From the NCBI GenBank assembly GCA_964459325.1, contig CAYWKU010000035.1, positions 1 through 35,275 on the forward strand: DNA of 35,275 nt. Direction: 5' to 3'. Positions 14,753 to 22,202 of this stretch are shown piece by piece; position 1 is the first letter of the stretch, and every line of letters begins with the position of its first letter. The notes under the pieces are model-generated. The model was not told the DNA's origin and made no database searches. It was given only the letters and a program-made list of their open reading frames with translations. Source of the DNA: CAYWKU01 sp964459325. Its GTDB lineage: Bacteria > RBG-13-61-14 > CAYWKU01. The position numbers and the translations under genes are program-made.

Positions 14753-15431
14753 ACCCCGATGTCGGCATATAAATAAACCTCAAAGCCGCAAAGCTCGCCC
14801 CTTTTGCAAGATGATGGGAAACTTGCTCTGAATCTTCCGGAGGTTTTCCGGGAGGAGTGAACAGGCAGCTTACCGCCCTTTCGTAGTAAAAGCCTGCGGC
14901 TTCGGCCATGTAAACGGCTTTCTCGCAGGTGTAATACCTGGCGCGCGAATAAAAGGGGTCGCCTTGGGCCCCTTTTTGGGCGTAATGTTCGGCCCACGGG
15001 CTGCCGGCGGGTATCACGCCCAGGACCAGATGTCCTCCTTTTTTGACCACCCGCCCGCATTCCTTGAGAACTTTGTCGGGCTCGGAAAGAAAGCACAGAG
15101 TGGTAACCATTAAAACACCGTCAAAGGTGTCATCGGCGTAAGGAAGCTCTTCGCCGAAGCCCACTCGCGTCAAAATACCGCGCCGGGAGGCCAGCTCCAG
15201 CATACCAGGTGAAGGGTCCACCCCTTCCAGCACTCCCAGCGCCTCTGCAAATCGACCGGTACCCACTCCCACCTCCAGCCACGTCCGGCCCTTTTCTTTC
15301 ATCAATGTTTCGAGACAGCGGGTTTCCATAGTGAAGATAGTCCGGCCTTTTTCCGAGTCGTACCAACTGTCATACTCCTCGGGTCTGGTGTGAAATGGAT
15401 TTTCCATATCCGGAGTTATTTTGTGTGACAT
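14751..15431 (-). CDS. class I SAM-dependent methyltransferase
   Basis: 226 aa, Methyltransf_11-like. Motif I is WLEVGVGTGRF (about 55-65), an acidic GVDPSPGML follows at the end of beta-2, and FDGVLMVTTLCFL is motif IV. KECGRVVKKGGHLVLGV is the post-II/III region typical of UbiE/COQ5-type enzymes. The substrate is unknown. It begins 3 nt after the stop of the tandem DsrC-like gene, whose last codons supply its ribosome site (AAGGGTGATG), so the two are translationally coupled. This hints that it modifies a product or partner of the DsrC-like protein, which is inference only. Confidence 0.88.
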   Translation of the reverse strand: MSHKITPDMENPFHTRPEEYDSWYDSEKGRTIFTMETRCLETLMKEKGRTWLEVGVGTGRFAEALGVLEGVDPSPGMLELASRRGILTRVGFGEELPYADDTFDGVLMVTTLCFLSEPDKVLKECGRVVKKGGHLVLGVIPAGSPWAEHYAQKGAQGDPFYSRARYYTCEKAVYMAEAAGFYYERAVSCLFTPPGKPPEDSEQVSHHLAKGASFAALRFIYMPTSG

Positions 15432-15434
15432 ATT

Positions 15435-16091
15435 TTACATCACCCTTAAACCTGCTATTTTTACCGCTCCTCGATGGTAACCGTCGGGGAATAGCTTTTC
15501 GCAATCGGTATAATCAAGTTGATTTGATTCGCAGCATTCGTATACCGTGGGCACCGTCCCATTTTCATCATAGTACTCCCGCAGAGAATAAATCACTTGC
15601 CAATGCTTTTCCGATAAGCCTCCCGGGAGCTTCATCTCGTAAGCCTTGTGCAAGGCGAAATCCTCGTCCCACTGTGAAGAGTCTACCAGAAACCCGCGCA
15701 CATCCACACCGTAAATTTTGCTTTTGTATAGATTTATTCTTTTAGAGGAGTTCGCTTCTAACCACGAATACTTCACGTATCCTTCCCTGTATGTGAGTCC
15801 GCCGAGCTTGCAGGCTCCCCTTAAGTATCCCGATGGAAAGAGGCTTCTAAGCGAGGCCAGGGAAAGCCCGTTTTCCCTGCATGTTTCGTAAACCAGCGGG
15901 CACTTTCCATTTTTTTCGAACGAGCGCCTTATGTAGTAAATGACCTCCCAGTGCTTTTTGCTGAGTTTTCCCTTTATGCCAACATTAGGCGCCTGCCGGC
16001 GGACAAAGTTTTCATCCCACTGTTCATGGTTGAGAAGGAAACCCCGGTCATCAATCTGATAATCGCTTTCTGTAACCGAGCTGTATTTCAT
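15435..16091 (-). CDS. tandem DsrC/TusE-like protein lacking the redox cysteine pair
   Basis: 218 aa made of two DsrC/TusE-family domains in tandem: about 11-105 and 127-218. Each half has the family pattern DxRGFL, QWDE-x-F, L-S-x-KHW-x-VIY, NG-x-x-P-x-VYE, and LFP-x-GY-x-RGA-x-K. In DsrC the C-terminal arm carries two redox cysteines 11 residues apart. Here domain 1 keeps the first (C94 in RGACK) but has Tyr105 at the second position. Domain 2 has Val210 in place of the first and ends before the second. The protein therefore cannot form the DsrC trisulfide in the usual way. TusE/DsrC proteins carry persulfide sulfur for tRNA thiolation or dissimilatory sulfur metabolism; a regulatory or binding role is more likely here. 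A strong GGGAGG site precedes the ATG. Confidence 0.82.
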   Translation of the reverse strand: MKYSSVTESDYQIDDRGFLLNHEQWDENFVRRQAPNVGIKGKLSKKHWEVIYYIRRSFEKNGKCPLVYETCRENGLSLASLRSLFPSGYLRGACKLGGLTYREGYVKYSWLEANSSKRINLYKSKIYGVDVRGFLVDSSQWDEDFALHKAYEMKLPGGLSEKHWQVIYSLREYYDENGTVPTVYECCESNQLDYTDCEKLFPDGYHRGAVKIAGLRVM

Positions 16092-16231
16092 GAAAACCTC
16101 CCGAGATTCCGTTTGTCGTTTCCCTCCCTACTCCTTCGGTTAGCAAATTTTATTCCGTTTTAGTTTAGGAGGCTTTAACCCTCCGAATTTAAACTTATTC
16201 TTCCGTTTAAAGTAAAAGGAAACCGGGATGG

Positions 16232-16321
16232 GAGTAGCAAATAGCTACACTATTACCCCAAAAGTGAGTAGCAAAATGCAACCCTGCAAAGCCCTTTTAG
16301 GGAAAAGACCATTCAGCTACT
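16232..16321. promoter_or_regulatory. alternating GTAGC/GCTAC elements with mutually exclusive pairing
   Basis: Direct repeats GAGTAGCAAA at 16232-16241 and 16266-16275 alternate with GCTAC at 16244-16248 and GCTACT at 16316-16321. Element 1 can pair with 2 and element 3 with 4; alternatively 2 pairs with 3. The second unit encloses two small hairpins (TGCA-ACCC-TGCA and CCCT-TTT-AGGG). It sits in the 386-bp divergent gap between the DsrC-like gene and the small Cys-protein genes. It could be an operator cluster or an RNA switch; the strand is not known. Confidence 0.35.
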
Positions 16322-16368
16322 ACCGGTTGGCCACATAACTTGTTGAAATTAAAGATGTTTTTAAATAT

Positions 16369-16412
16369 TTGACAATTCCGCCATTTTCGGCATGAGATAT
16401 GCTGCGTATAAT
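16369..16412 (+). promoter_or_regulatory. candidate promoter of the small Cys-protein unit
   Basis: A perfect TATAAT (16407-16412) preceded by TGCG, an almost extended -10, lies 66 bp before the first start codon. A TTGACA at 16369-16374 is 32 bp away, too far to serve the same -10. An inverted repeat GCAT-GAGAT-ATGC (16390-16402) lies between them and may be an operator. Confidence 0.35.
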
Positions 16413-16477
16413 AAGTGAAAGCGATGGGTTAGCAACCAACATAAACGCATAACAGCATAGGAAAGGGGGTGTTCACA

Positions 16478-16696
16478 GTGAAAGTGGAAGCACAAAAATC
16501 GGGCCACGTGTTTCAGAGGTACATCTTGGACAAAATTTCGGAGAGGAGGGGAGAAAAAGTATTGGCGTTTGATCCCCTGGATGTGGTCGTGGACAGTAAC
16601 GGTTCCTATTGGTTGTGTGAGAAGGGTACCCAGGAGGAAGACGAACTGGAAGAACGGGGATGCTACAGGTGTATAGAGCAATTCATTATGAAATGA
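16478..16696 (+). CDS. small C-x14-C-x2-C protein, paralogue 1
   Basis: 72 aa, unrecognised. The GTG at 16478 is preferred because the AAAGGGGG site (16462-16468) lies 9 nt upstream; the GTG at 16469 would abut the site. The C-terminal half reads VDSNGSYWLCEKG, then an acidic stretch, then ERGCYRCIEQFIMK, giving C-x14-C-x2-C. This spacing and the flanking WLC and GC-aromatic-x-C are repeated in the protein encoded 68 bp downstream. The arrangement suits a zinc or Fe-S site, or a thiol carrier with a CxxC. There is no signal peptide or membrane segment. An 8-bp hairpin (16680-16699) covers the stop codon. Confidence 0.6.
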   Translation: MKVEAQKSGHVFQRYILDKISERRGEKVLAFDPLDVVVDSNGSYWLCEKGTQEEDELEERGCYRCIEQFIMK

Positions 16697-16764
16697 ATTG
16701 TTAACAAGCAACCACGTAAACACAACTAACAAAGCGGGCCTCGGGCCCGGAAAGGAGACAAGCC

Positions 16765-16953
16765 ATGACCGTTAAAGAAAACTACTCAGAGGAAATTGAA
16801 ATCCAAAAACCGGCAAGGCCGATGAAGGTGGTAAAAGACCAGAAGGGAGTACGGTGGCTTTGCGACCAGGATGTGGACACCAACAAGAACCTCGGGGAAC
16901 AAGGTTGCTGGCAGTGCGGCGATGAACACTTCGCCATGAACAGGGACGATTGA
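16765..16953 (+). CDS. small C-x14-C-x2-C protein, paralogue 2
   Basis: 62 aa, unrecognised, paralogous to the preceding protein. It shows VKDQKGVRWLCDQD, an acidic/Asn stretch, then EQGCWQCGDEHFAM, so C-x14-C-x2-C is conserved exactly although overall identity is modest. The N-terminal 20 residues differ from paralogue 1. The start has an AAAGGAG site, and a strong GC hairpin (CGGGCC-TCG-GGCCCG, 16735-16749) lies just upstream of that site, which may set the ratio of the two products. The gene is followed by the CoA-disulfide-reductase-like flavoprotein at 17097, on the same strand. A metal-site or redox-carrier role is inference. Confidence 0.62.
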   Translation: MTVKENYSEEIEIQKPARPMKVVKDQKGVRWLCDQDVDTNKNLGEQGCWQCGDEHFAMNRDD

Positions 16954-17096
16954 ACCGACCTTAATTTGTGGTTTGTGGTGAAGTTATTTTTTTTACTGGT
17001 TTATATATATGAGGAGGATACCGCCAGCGGCGGGGAGCGGGGAAAAACAAAAACTTCATCTAAAACGAAAAGTGGGGGGAGAAAGGAAATGAGGAA

Positions 17097-18476
17097 ATGG
17101 CAAACTACGACATCGTCGTGGTCGGAGGAAGCGCGGCCGGACTGACGGCCGCTATTACGGCAAGACGTCACTACCAGAACAGAAAAATAGCCCTGGTTCG
17201 AAAAGAGGAGAATGTTCTGATTCCATGCGGCATCCCGTACATTTTCGGAACCGTTCACACTCCCGAAAATGACCTTATACCCGATACGCCTCTGGAACAG
17301 AACGATATCTCCCTGCATGTGGACACTGTGGAGGAGGTCGACCGGGACAATCACTTGCTAAAAACGGCAAACGGCGACCAAATAGGCTACGAAAAACTCA
17401 TTCTCGCTACCGGTTCCTCGCCCATTGTTCCACCCTTCCCCGGTGTGGAAAAAGAAAACGTTTACTGTGTCCACAAGGATGTCAGTTATTTGAACAAAAT
17501 TCTCGAAACCGTGGACTGCTGTGAAAATCTTGTCATTATCGGGTGCGGTTTTATCGGGGTGGAATTCGCTGAAGAAATCAAGAAAAGAAGACCGGACATC
17601 AATGTCAAAATAGTGGAAATGCTCAACAATTGCCTTCAGCTTGTTTTTGACGAGGAGTTCAGTCGCAAGGCGGAAGAAACTCTGAGAGAAGAAAAAGTGG
17701 AGCTTCTTTTGGATGAAAAGGTCAAATCCTTCAAAGGAAACGACAAAATCGAAAGCGTCGAACTTGAAAGCGGCAAAAGCATAAAAGCCGACGTCGCACT
17801 TTTGGGTATTGGGGCTGCCGCGAACAAGGATGTCGCTGAAAAAGCCGGCCTGGAAATCGGGCCTACAAAGGGGATTAAGGTCAATCGCTACATGCAGACC
17901 ACTGACAATGACATATTCGCCTGCGGTGATTGCGCCGAAAAGGTCTCTTTCTTCGACGGCGAGCCTTCCGGCTTGAAACTGGCCTCGATTGCAGCCATGG
18001 AAGCCAGGATTGCCGGAGCGAACCTTTATCATCCCCGCCGGGTCAACAACGGCGTGGTGGGTGTCTTTTCCACCATACTGGGGGACACCGCGTTCGCAGC
18101 GGCCGGACTTACGGAAACTATGGCCAAGGAGAAAATGTACCGCTACGTCATAGGGGAAGCGGAGGATATGAATTGCCACCCCGGTAAAATACCCGGAGCA
18201 CAGAAACTCAAAGTCAAACTTATCTTCGAGCAGGGCAGTCGAGTACTTCTCGGAGGTCAGGTCAGCGGAGCTAAAAGCGGAGGCGAGCTTATAAATGCGA
18301 TTAGCGCCTGTCTCAGTAAAGGCATGACCGCCGATGAGATAGCGACTTTCCAGACCGGAACTCACCCCGTATTGACCGCTTCACCTATCGGCTACCAGCT
18401 CGTTAACGCCGCGGAAATGGCGATAGCTAACTGCTTCAAACTTGCACAGGGTACCCAGACTATGGGCGCGGTTTGA
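17097..18476 (+). CDS. CoA-disulfide reductase/NADH oxidase-like flavoprotein
   Basis: 459 aa, pyridine nucleotide-disulfide oxidoreductase fold. The FAD motif VVVGGSAAGLTAA lies at 7-19. A single redox cysteine C44 sits in IPCGIPY, the position used by CoA-disulfide reductases, NADH oxidases and NAD(P)H-dependent sulfur reductases. The second dinucleotide motif is VIIGCGFIGVEFAEE, the second FAD segment is IFACGDCAE, and a dimerisation domain follows (about 330-450). There is no rhodanese domain at the end. Predicted reaction: NAD(P)H reduction of CoA disulfide, a polysulfide or O2 via a Cys-sulfenate or mixed disulfide. Its neighbours, small Cys proteins on both sides, favour thiol or persulfide substrates over oxygen. 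Confidence 0.9.
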   Translation: MANYDIVVVGGSAAGLTAAITARRHYQNRKIALVRKEENVLIPCGIPYIFGTVHTPENDLIPDTPLEQNDISLHVDTVEEVDRDNHLLKTANGDQIGYEKLILATGSSPIVPPFPGVEKENVYCVHKDVSYLNKILETVDCCENLVIIGCGFIGVEFAEEIKKRRPDINVKIVEMLNNCLQLVFDEEFSRKAEETLREEKVELLLDEKVKSFKGNDKIESVELESGKSIKADVALLGIGAAANKDVAEKAGLEIGPTKGIKVNRYMQTTDNDIFACGDCAEKVSFFDGEPSGLKLASIAAMEARIAGANLYHPRRVNNGVVGVFSTILGDTAFAAAGLTETMAKEKMYRYVIGEAEDMNCHPGKIPGAQKLKVKLIFEQGSRVLLGGQVSGAKSGGELINAISACLSKGMTADEIATFQTGTHPVLTASPIGYQLVNAAEMAIANCFKLAQGTQTMGAV

Positions 18477-18544
18477 GAGCATAGTAATTCGGGGATTGAA
18501 ACCGACACATGAATGGTTAACGCCATGAAAAGGGGTGAGGAAAA

Positions 18545-18799
18545 ATGAAATGCCCCTGGCTGCAAGGAAAGGAAATAAAGCGATGCGCCGCGGTTAAGGG
18601 GGCCGTCGTAGTAAGCTCCGGGGAGCTGGAAAAATTCTGCGAAAGCGAACGGTACAAAGAATGCCCCGTCTATCGGAGAAGAATGCAAAAGGGCAAGCCG
18701 ATTTCGCAAAGAGACTTCTATTCGCTATACATACAGTTAAAAGGCAGTTCTCGCAGAGCGAGCTATTCGCCGACCTTCAAGGACGCTTCTTCTCTGTAG
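18545..18799 (+). CDS. small four-cysteine protein
   Basis: 84 aa, unrecognised in function. Cysteines C3, C14, C32 and C40 give C-x10-C-x17-C-x7-C, with CPW at the first and ECPVY at the last. This is typical of small cytoplasmic zinc or Fe-S binding proteins. The C-terminal half is basic and without cysteines. A GGTGAGG site precedes the ATG, 68 bp after the flavoprotein stop, on the same strand. It may be an accessory of the redox cluster. Confidence 0.6.
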   Translation: MKCPWLQGKEIKRCAAVKGAVVVSSGELEKFCESERYKECPVYRRRMQKGKPISQRDFYSLYIQLKGSSRRASYSPTFKDASSL

Positions 18800-18825
18800 G
18801 CCCGCGTCGCCGGGATTAAAAGCAT

Positions 18826-18892
18826 GCTCCCGAAACGTGGCGCGTGGACGGGAGCGCTCTTCCTTGCGGAAAGGAAAACCGGAATGTAAGAT
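18826..18892 (+). promoter_or_regulatory. hairpin plus candidate promoter before the diaphorase genes
   Basis: GCTCCCG (18826-18832) pairs with CGGGAGC (18849-18855), a possible terminator of the upstream unit without a real T tract. It is followed by TTGCGG (18864-18869), a 17-bp spacer and TAAGAT (18887-18892), a promoter candidate for the NuoE/NuoF/HoxU genes. Confidence 0.4.
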
Positions 18893-18951
18893 AATAAAAA
18901 TATATCAGAAGTTCCGCTCCTTACTCCTCGATATAAAGGAAACTCTCTAAA

Positions 18952-19512
18952 ATGGAAGTTGTTGAAGAAGAAACCGAGATACTGGACGAAGTCCGGGAAA
19001 TACTGGAATCCAGAAAGGAAGACTTTCAAAACGTTATTGTTTTTCTTCAGGACGTACAGAATCGTTTCCGATACATACCGAAAGTGGCGATGACGGAGAT
19101 AGCGAAGCATCTGGAGCTATCCCCCGCCAATGTGTACGGGGTTGCCACGTTCTACAATCGTTTCCGTTTCCATCCTCCCGGCAAGTATCATCTGCGGGTA
19201 TGCATGGGCACCGCCTGCCACATCAAGGGGGGCGACAAGGTGCTCGACCAGTGGAAACGAAGGCTGGAGATTGAAGAAGGCGAGCGCACCGACGACGGAG
19301 AGTTCAGCCTGGAAAGAGTGGCGTGCGTGGGCTGCTGTTCCATGGCGCCGGTAACAATCAGGAATGACGAGGTAATCGGCTATATGTCCCCCAACACCGT
19401 GGACGGCATATTGCTGAAACATAATATCCGGAAAGAACGCTCCCAACCGTCCGATAAGGATTCCGAATCTTCCCCGGAAAGCGATACTGCAAAAAACAAA
19501 AACGAAGAATGA
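18952..19512 (+). CDS. NuoE/HoxE-like [2Fe-2S] subunit of an NAD-linked diaphorase
   Basis: 186 aa, 24-kDa-subunit type (NuoE/HoxE/HndA). A helical N-terminal domain includes LQDVQNRFRYIP and VYGVATFYNRF. The thioredoxin-like [2Fe-2S] domain has C84 and C89 (CMGTAC) and C125 and C129 (CVGCC). The C-terminal 30 residues are charged and disordered. It transfers electrons next to the FMN of its NuoF-like partner, encoded 42 bp downstream. The ribosome site AAGGAAA is adequate. Confidence 0.93.
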   Translation: MEVVEEETEILDEVREILESRKEDFQNVIVFLQDVQNRFRYIPKVAMTEIAKHLELSPANVYGVATFYNRFRFHPPGKYHLRVCMGTACHIKGGDKVLDQWKRRLEIEEGERTDDGEFSLERVACVGCCSMAPVTIRNDEVIGYMSPNTVDGILLKHNIRKERSQPSDKDSESSPESDTAKNKNEE

Positions 19513-19554
19513 ACCGTAACAGCCTTTCCCGGACAAGTTACGACAAGGAAAAAC

Positions 19555-21507
19555 TTGATGGATGTTGAAAAGGCACGCTCATCTTTTGAGGCAATAAAAA
19601 AAGAAGCGCTCGAAAAATGGCAATCGCTTACCGATGAGAACTCATCTTACATAATGGTGGGAGCGGCCACCTGCGGCAGGTCGGCCGGGGCACTCGATAT
19701 ATATAACAGCTTTGCCGAAACCCTGGAAAAGCAGGGTATAGAAGCCCACCTCTTTAAAGTGGGATGCATGGGCCACTGCTACGCCGAGCCCATGGCGGTT
19801 TTAAAAAAACCGGGTTATCCACTAAGCCTGTACGGGAACCTCAACCCCATTATCGCCTCCAATCTGGCAAAGAGGTTGTTTCTCGAGGACGACCCGTATT
19901 TCGAGGTTTTTCTGGGCGCACTCGAAGAAAACGACATGTTTCCCACAATGAGCGAAATGCCCAGGTTCGGGCTTGAAAAAAGAAGAGTACTTAAAAAATG
20001 CGGACTTATAGACCCGGAAAATATACACCACGCGATAGCGAACGAAGCCTACCAGGGATTTATTAACGCCATCGGATACGGCGGTGACGAGTTTATTGAA
20101 ATTCTGAAAAACTCCGGTCTCAGGGGTTTGGGAGGAGCCGGCTTCCCGGCATGGAAAAAAGCTCAAACCATAATCGAACAATCGGAGGACGAAAAATACG
20201 TGATTTGCAACTGCGACGAAGGAGACCCCGGAGCGTTCATGGACCGCACCATAATCGAAAGCGATCCCCACGCTGTAATTGAAGGCATGCTCATAGCCGC
20301 CCAAATAACCGGCGCGAATCAGGGTTTCGCTTATGTGAGGAGTGAGTACCCGCTCGCGGTGCAGATTATCAGAAAGGCCATACGCGACGCCCGGGAAGTC
20401 GGTCTTTTGGGGGAAAACATCCTGGGAAGCGGTTTCGATTTCGACATTAAGGTGTTCGAAGCGGCGGGAGCTTTCGTGTGCGGCGAAGAAACCGCTTTAA
20501 TAGCGTCCTTAGAGGGCAGGCGAGGGATGCCGAGACCCAGACCTCCGTATCCCGCCATTGCGGGACTGCGCGGTAAACCGACTATGGTTCATAATGTGAA
20601 AAGCCTGGCGAACATTTCATTTATATACAACCACGGCGCAGAAAAATTCGCGGAAATAGGCACCGATAACTGCAAAGGCACCGCGTTGTTCGCGCTGGCG
20701 GGAAAAATAGCCAACCCGGGGCTGGTGGAAGTGCCGCTGGGCACGACCTTGCGGGAGGTAATTTTCGATATCGCCGGCGGCATACCAAACAAGAAGAAAT
20801 TCAAAGCCGTTCAACTGGGCGGGCCGTCCGGCGCATGTATCCCGGAAGAGCTGCTCGACCTGCAAATCGGTTTCGACGTCCTGGCCGAAAAAGGGTTCAT
20901 CATGGGCTCCGGCGGGATGGTGGTGCTGGATGAAGACAACTGCATGGTCGACACTGCCAAGTACTTCCTGGAGTTCACCCAGAAAGAATCCTGCGGAAAA
21001 TGCACCTTTTGCCGCATCGGCACGAAGCACATGCTGGATAAACTCACTGATATAACCGAAGGCAACGGTAAGCCGGAAGACATCGATTATATCCTTAACC
21101 TGGCCGAAGACATCAAAGCCGGCTCGCTCTGCAATCTCGGAAAAACCGCGCCTAATCCGATTTTGTCCACCATCAAGTACTTCAGGGACGAATACGAAGC
21201 TCACATCAACGAGTGGAAATGTCCGGCCAAAGTGTGCAAGGCTCTCACCGCGTACTACATACTCCCCGACAAGTGCGTGCGCTCGTGTGATGCGTGCGTG
21301 GGCAGTTGTCCCGTAGAAGCCATTTACGCCAACTCGAAGCGGATAAAAGTGATAGACCAGGAGCTGTGCGTAAAATGCGACTCCTGCATGGGCTCCTGCC
21401 CGCCCGAATACGACGCGGTTACCAAAATTTCGCCCGTGAGAGAAGTTCCGCCGTCCGAGCCTCGACCGGAAAAGAAAGAAGCCGCGGAGGGCGCCGGAAA
21501 GGAATAA
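19555..21507 (+). CDS. NuoF/HndC-like NAD- and FMN-binding subunit with ferredoxin tail
   Basis: 650 aa, the long NuoF form of HndC/HydB type. The order is an N-terminal thioredoxin-like domain (about 30-115; C40, C71 and C75, three cysteines only), then the 51-kDa core. The core has NAD/FMN loops LGGAGFPAWKK, NCDEGDPGAFMDR and CGEETALIASLEG, and the [4Fe-4S] motif SCGKCTFCRIGT plus a later Cys in LCNLG. A C-terminal two-cluster ferredoxin (about 570-625) ends the protein; its first motif has C-x3-C-x2-C-x3-CP instead of C-x2-C, the second is canonical. It catalyses NAD(H) exchange for hydrogenases, formate dehydrogenases or other bifurcating enzymes. It ends 1 nt before the next ATG. Confidence 0.94.
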   Translation: MMDVEKARSSFEAIKKEALEKWQSLTDENSSYIMVGAATCGRSAGALDIYNSFAETLEKQGIEAHLFKVGCMGHCYAEPMAVLKKPGYPLSLYGNLNPIIASNLAKRLFLEDDPYFEVFLGALEENDMFPTMSEMPRFGLEKRRVLKKCGLIDPENIHHAIANEAYQGFINAIGYGGDEFIEILKNSGLRGLGGAGFPAWKKAQTIIEQSEDEKYVICNCDEGDPGAFMDRTIIESDPHAVIEGMLIAAQITGANQGFAYVRSEYPLAVQIIRKAIRDAREVGLLGENILGSGFDFDIKVFEAAGAFVCGEETALIASLEGRRGMPRPRPPYPAIAGLRGKPTMVHNVKSLANISFIYNHGAEKFAEIGTDNCKGTALFALAGKIANPGLVEVPLGTTLREVIFDIAGGIPNKKKFKAVQLGGPSGACIPEELLDLQIGFDVLAEKGFIMGSGGMVVLDEDNCMVDTAKYFLEFTQKESCGKCTFCRIGTKHMLDKLTDITEGNGKPEDIDYILNLAEDIKAGSLCNLGKTAPNPILSTIKYFRDEYEAHINEWKCPAKVCKALTAYYILPDKCVRSCDACVGSCPVEAIYANSKRIKVIDQELCVKCDSCMGSCPPEYDAVTKISPVREVPPSEPRPEKKEAAEGAGKE

Positions 21508-21508
21508 A

Positions 21509-22177
21509 ATGTCCGAAGTAAACATAACCATCGACGGTAAGCCGGTAAAAGCCAGAAAGGGCGATAAGATACTTTGGGCCGCATTGGACGCCGGTGTATA
21601 CATTCCTCACCTCTGCTCGGCCAGGGAAATGGAAGCCTCAAGGGCGTCTTGCCGCCTGTGCTTCGTCGAGGTGAAGGGATATAAGGCGCCGGTCACAAGT
21701 TGTACCGTTACCGTCGAGGAGGGAATGGAAGTAACCACCGAAACCCCCGAAGTGGAAAGGCTGGTTAAGTCGGCTTTTTCCCTGCTCATGTCGGTCCATC
21801 AACTCGAGTGCAAAAATTGCCCCGCCAATCGAAACTGCGGGCTGCAGGAAGTGGCGAAGAAAATGAAACTCCCCCTCCGGCAAAAAGCTCATCAGAACCT
21901 GGAGATGAAATGGCCGGTGGACGACAGCCGCACCGACTTCGGGCTCAATCCCAATCGCTGCATACTGTGCGGAAAATGCGTATGGGTTTGCAACCAACTG
22001 GTGGGCTGCAGGGTGTTGGACTTTGTCAATCGCGGCCTGAAGACCGTCATCGGCACGTTCGGCGATGTCTCGCTTGCGGAACAAGAGACGTGCGACGGCT
22101 GCCTGAAATGCGTCGAATACTGCCCCACTGGCGCCTTGTACACGAAAAGCGAAGAAAATGAAGTTGCCGAAGGCTGA
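21509..22177 (+). CDS. HoxU/NuoG-N-like Fe-S subunit
   Basis: 222 aa, the N-terminal electron-transfer part of NuoG/HoxU/HndD without a hydrogenase or NuoG catalytic domain. The [2Fe-2S] cysteines are C36, C48, C51 and C65. The His-ligated [4Fe-4S] motif is H97-x3-C101-x2-C104-x5-C110. Two ferredoxin-type [4Fe-4S] motifs are C151/154/157/161 and C195/198/201/205. It would carry electrons from the NuoF-like subunit to a partner enzyme. HoxU-length proteins normally pair with a [NiFe] hydrogenase or formate dehydrogenase; none is encoded nearby, so the acceptor must be elsewhere or be a soluble carrier. It is translationally coupled to the preceding gene. Confidence 0.93.
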   Translation: MSEVNITIDGKPVKARKGDKILWAALDAGVYIPHLCSAREMEASRASCRLCFVEVKGYKAPVTSCTVTVEEGMEVTTETPEVERLVKSAFSLLMSVHQLECKNCPANRNCGLQEVAKKMKLPLRQKAHQNLEMKWPVDDSRTDFGLNPNRCILCGKCVWVCNQLVGCRVLDFVNRGLKTVIGTFGDVSLAEQETCDGCLKCVEYCPTGALYTKSEENEVAEG

Positions 22178-22202
22178 ACACCGGGGCTTCAGGGCGTAAG
22201 GC

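Noticed and set aside
16232..16330. c-di-GMP (GEMM-type) riboswitch
   Set aside because: A GCAAAGCC string is present, but the flanking helices and the tetraloop receptor of the GEMM fold cannot be drawn, so only a generic switch-like element is reported.
16369..16412. Standard promoter using TTGACA and TATAAT together
   Set aside because: The two boxes are 32 bp apart, far from the 16-18 bp needed; they are reported separately as a weak candidate.
20617..21603. 328-aa minus-strand ORF
   Set aside because: Antisense shadow of the NuoF-like gene.
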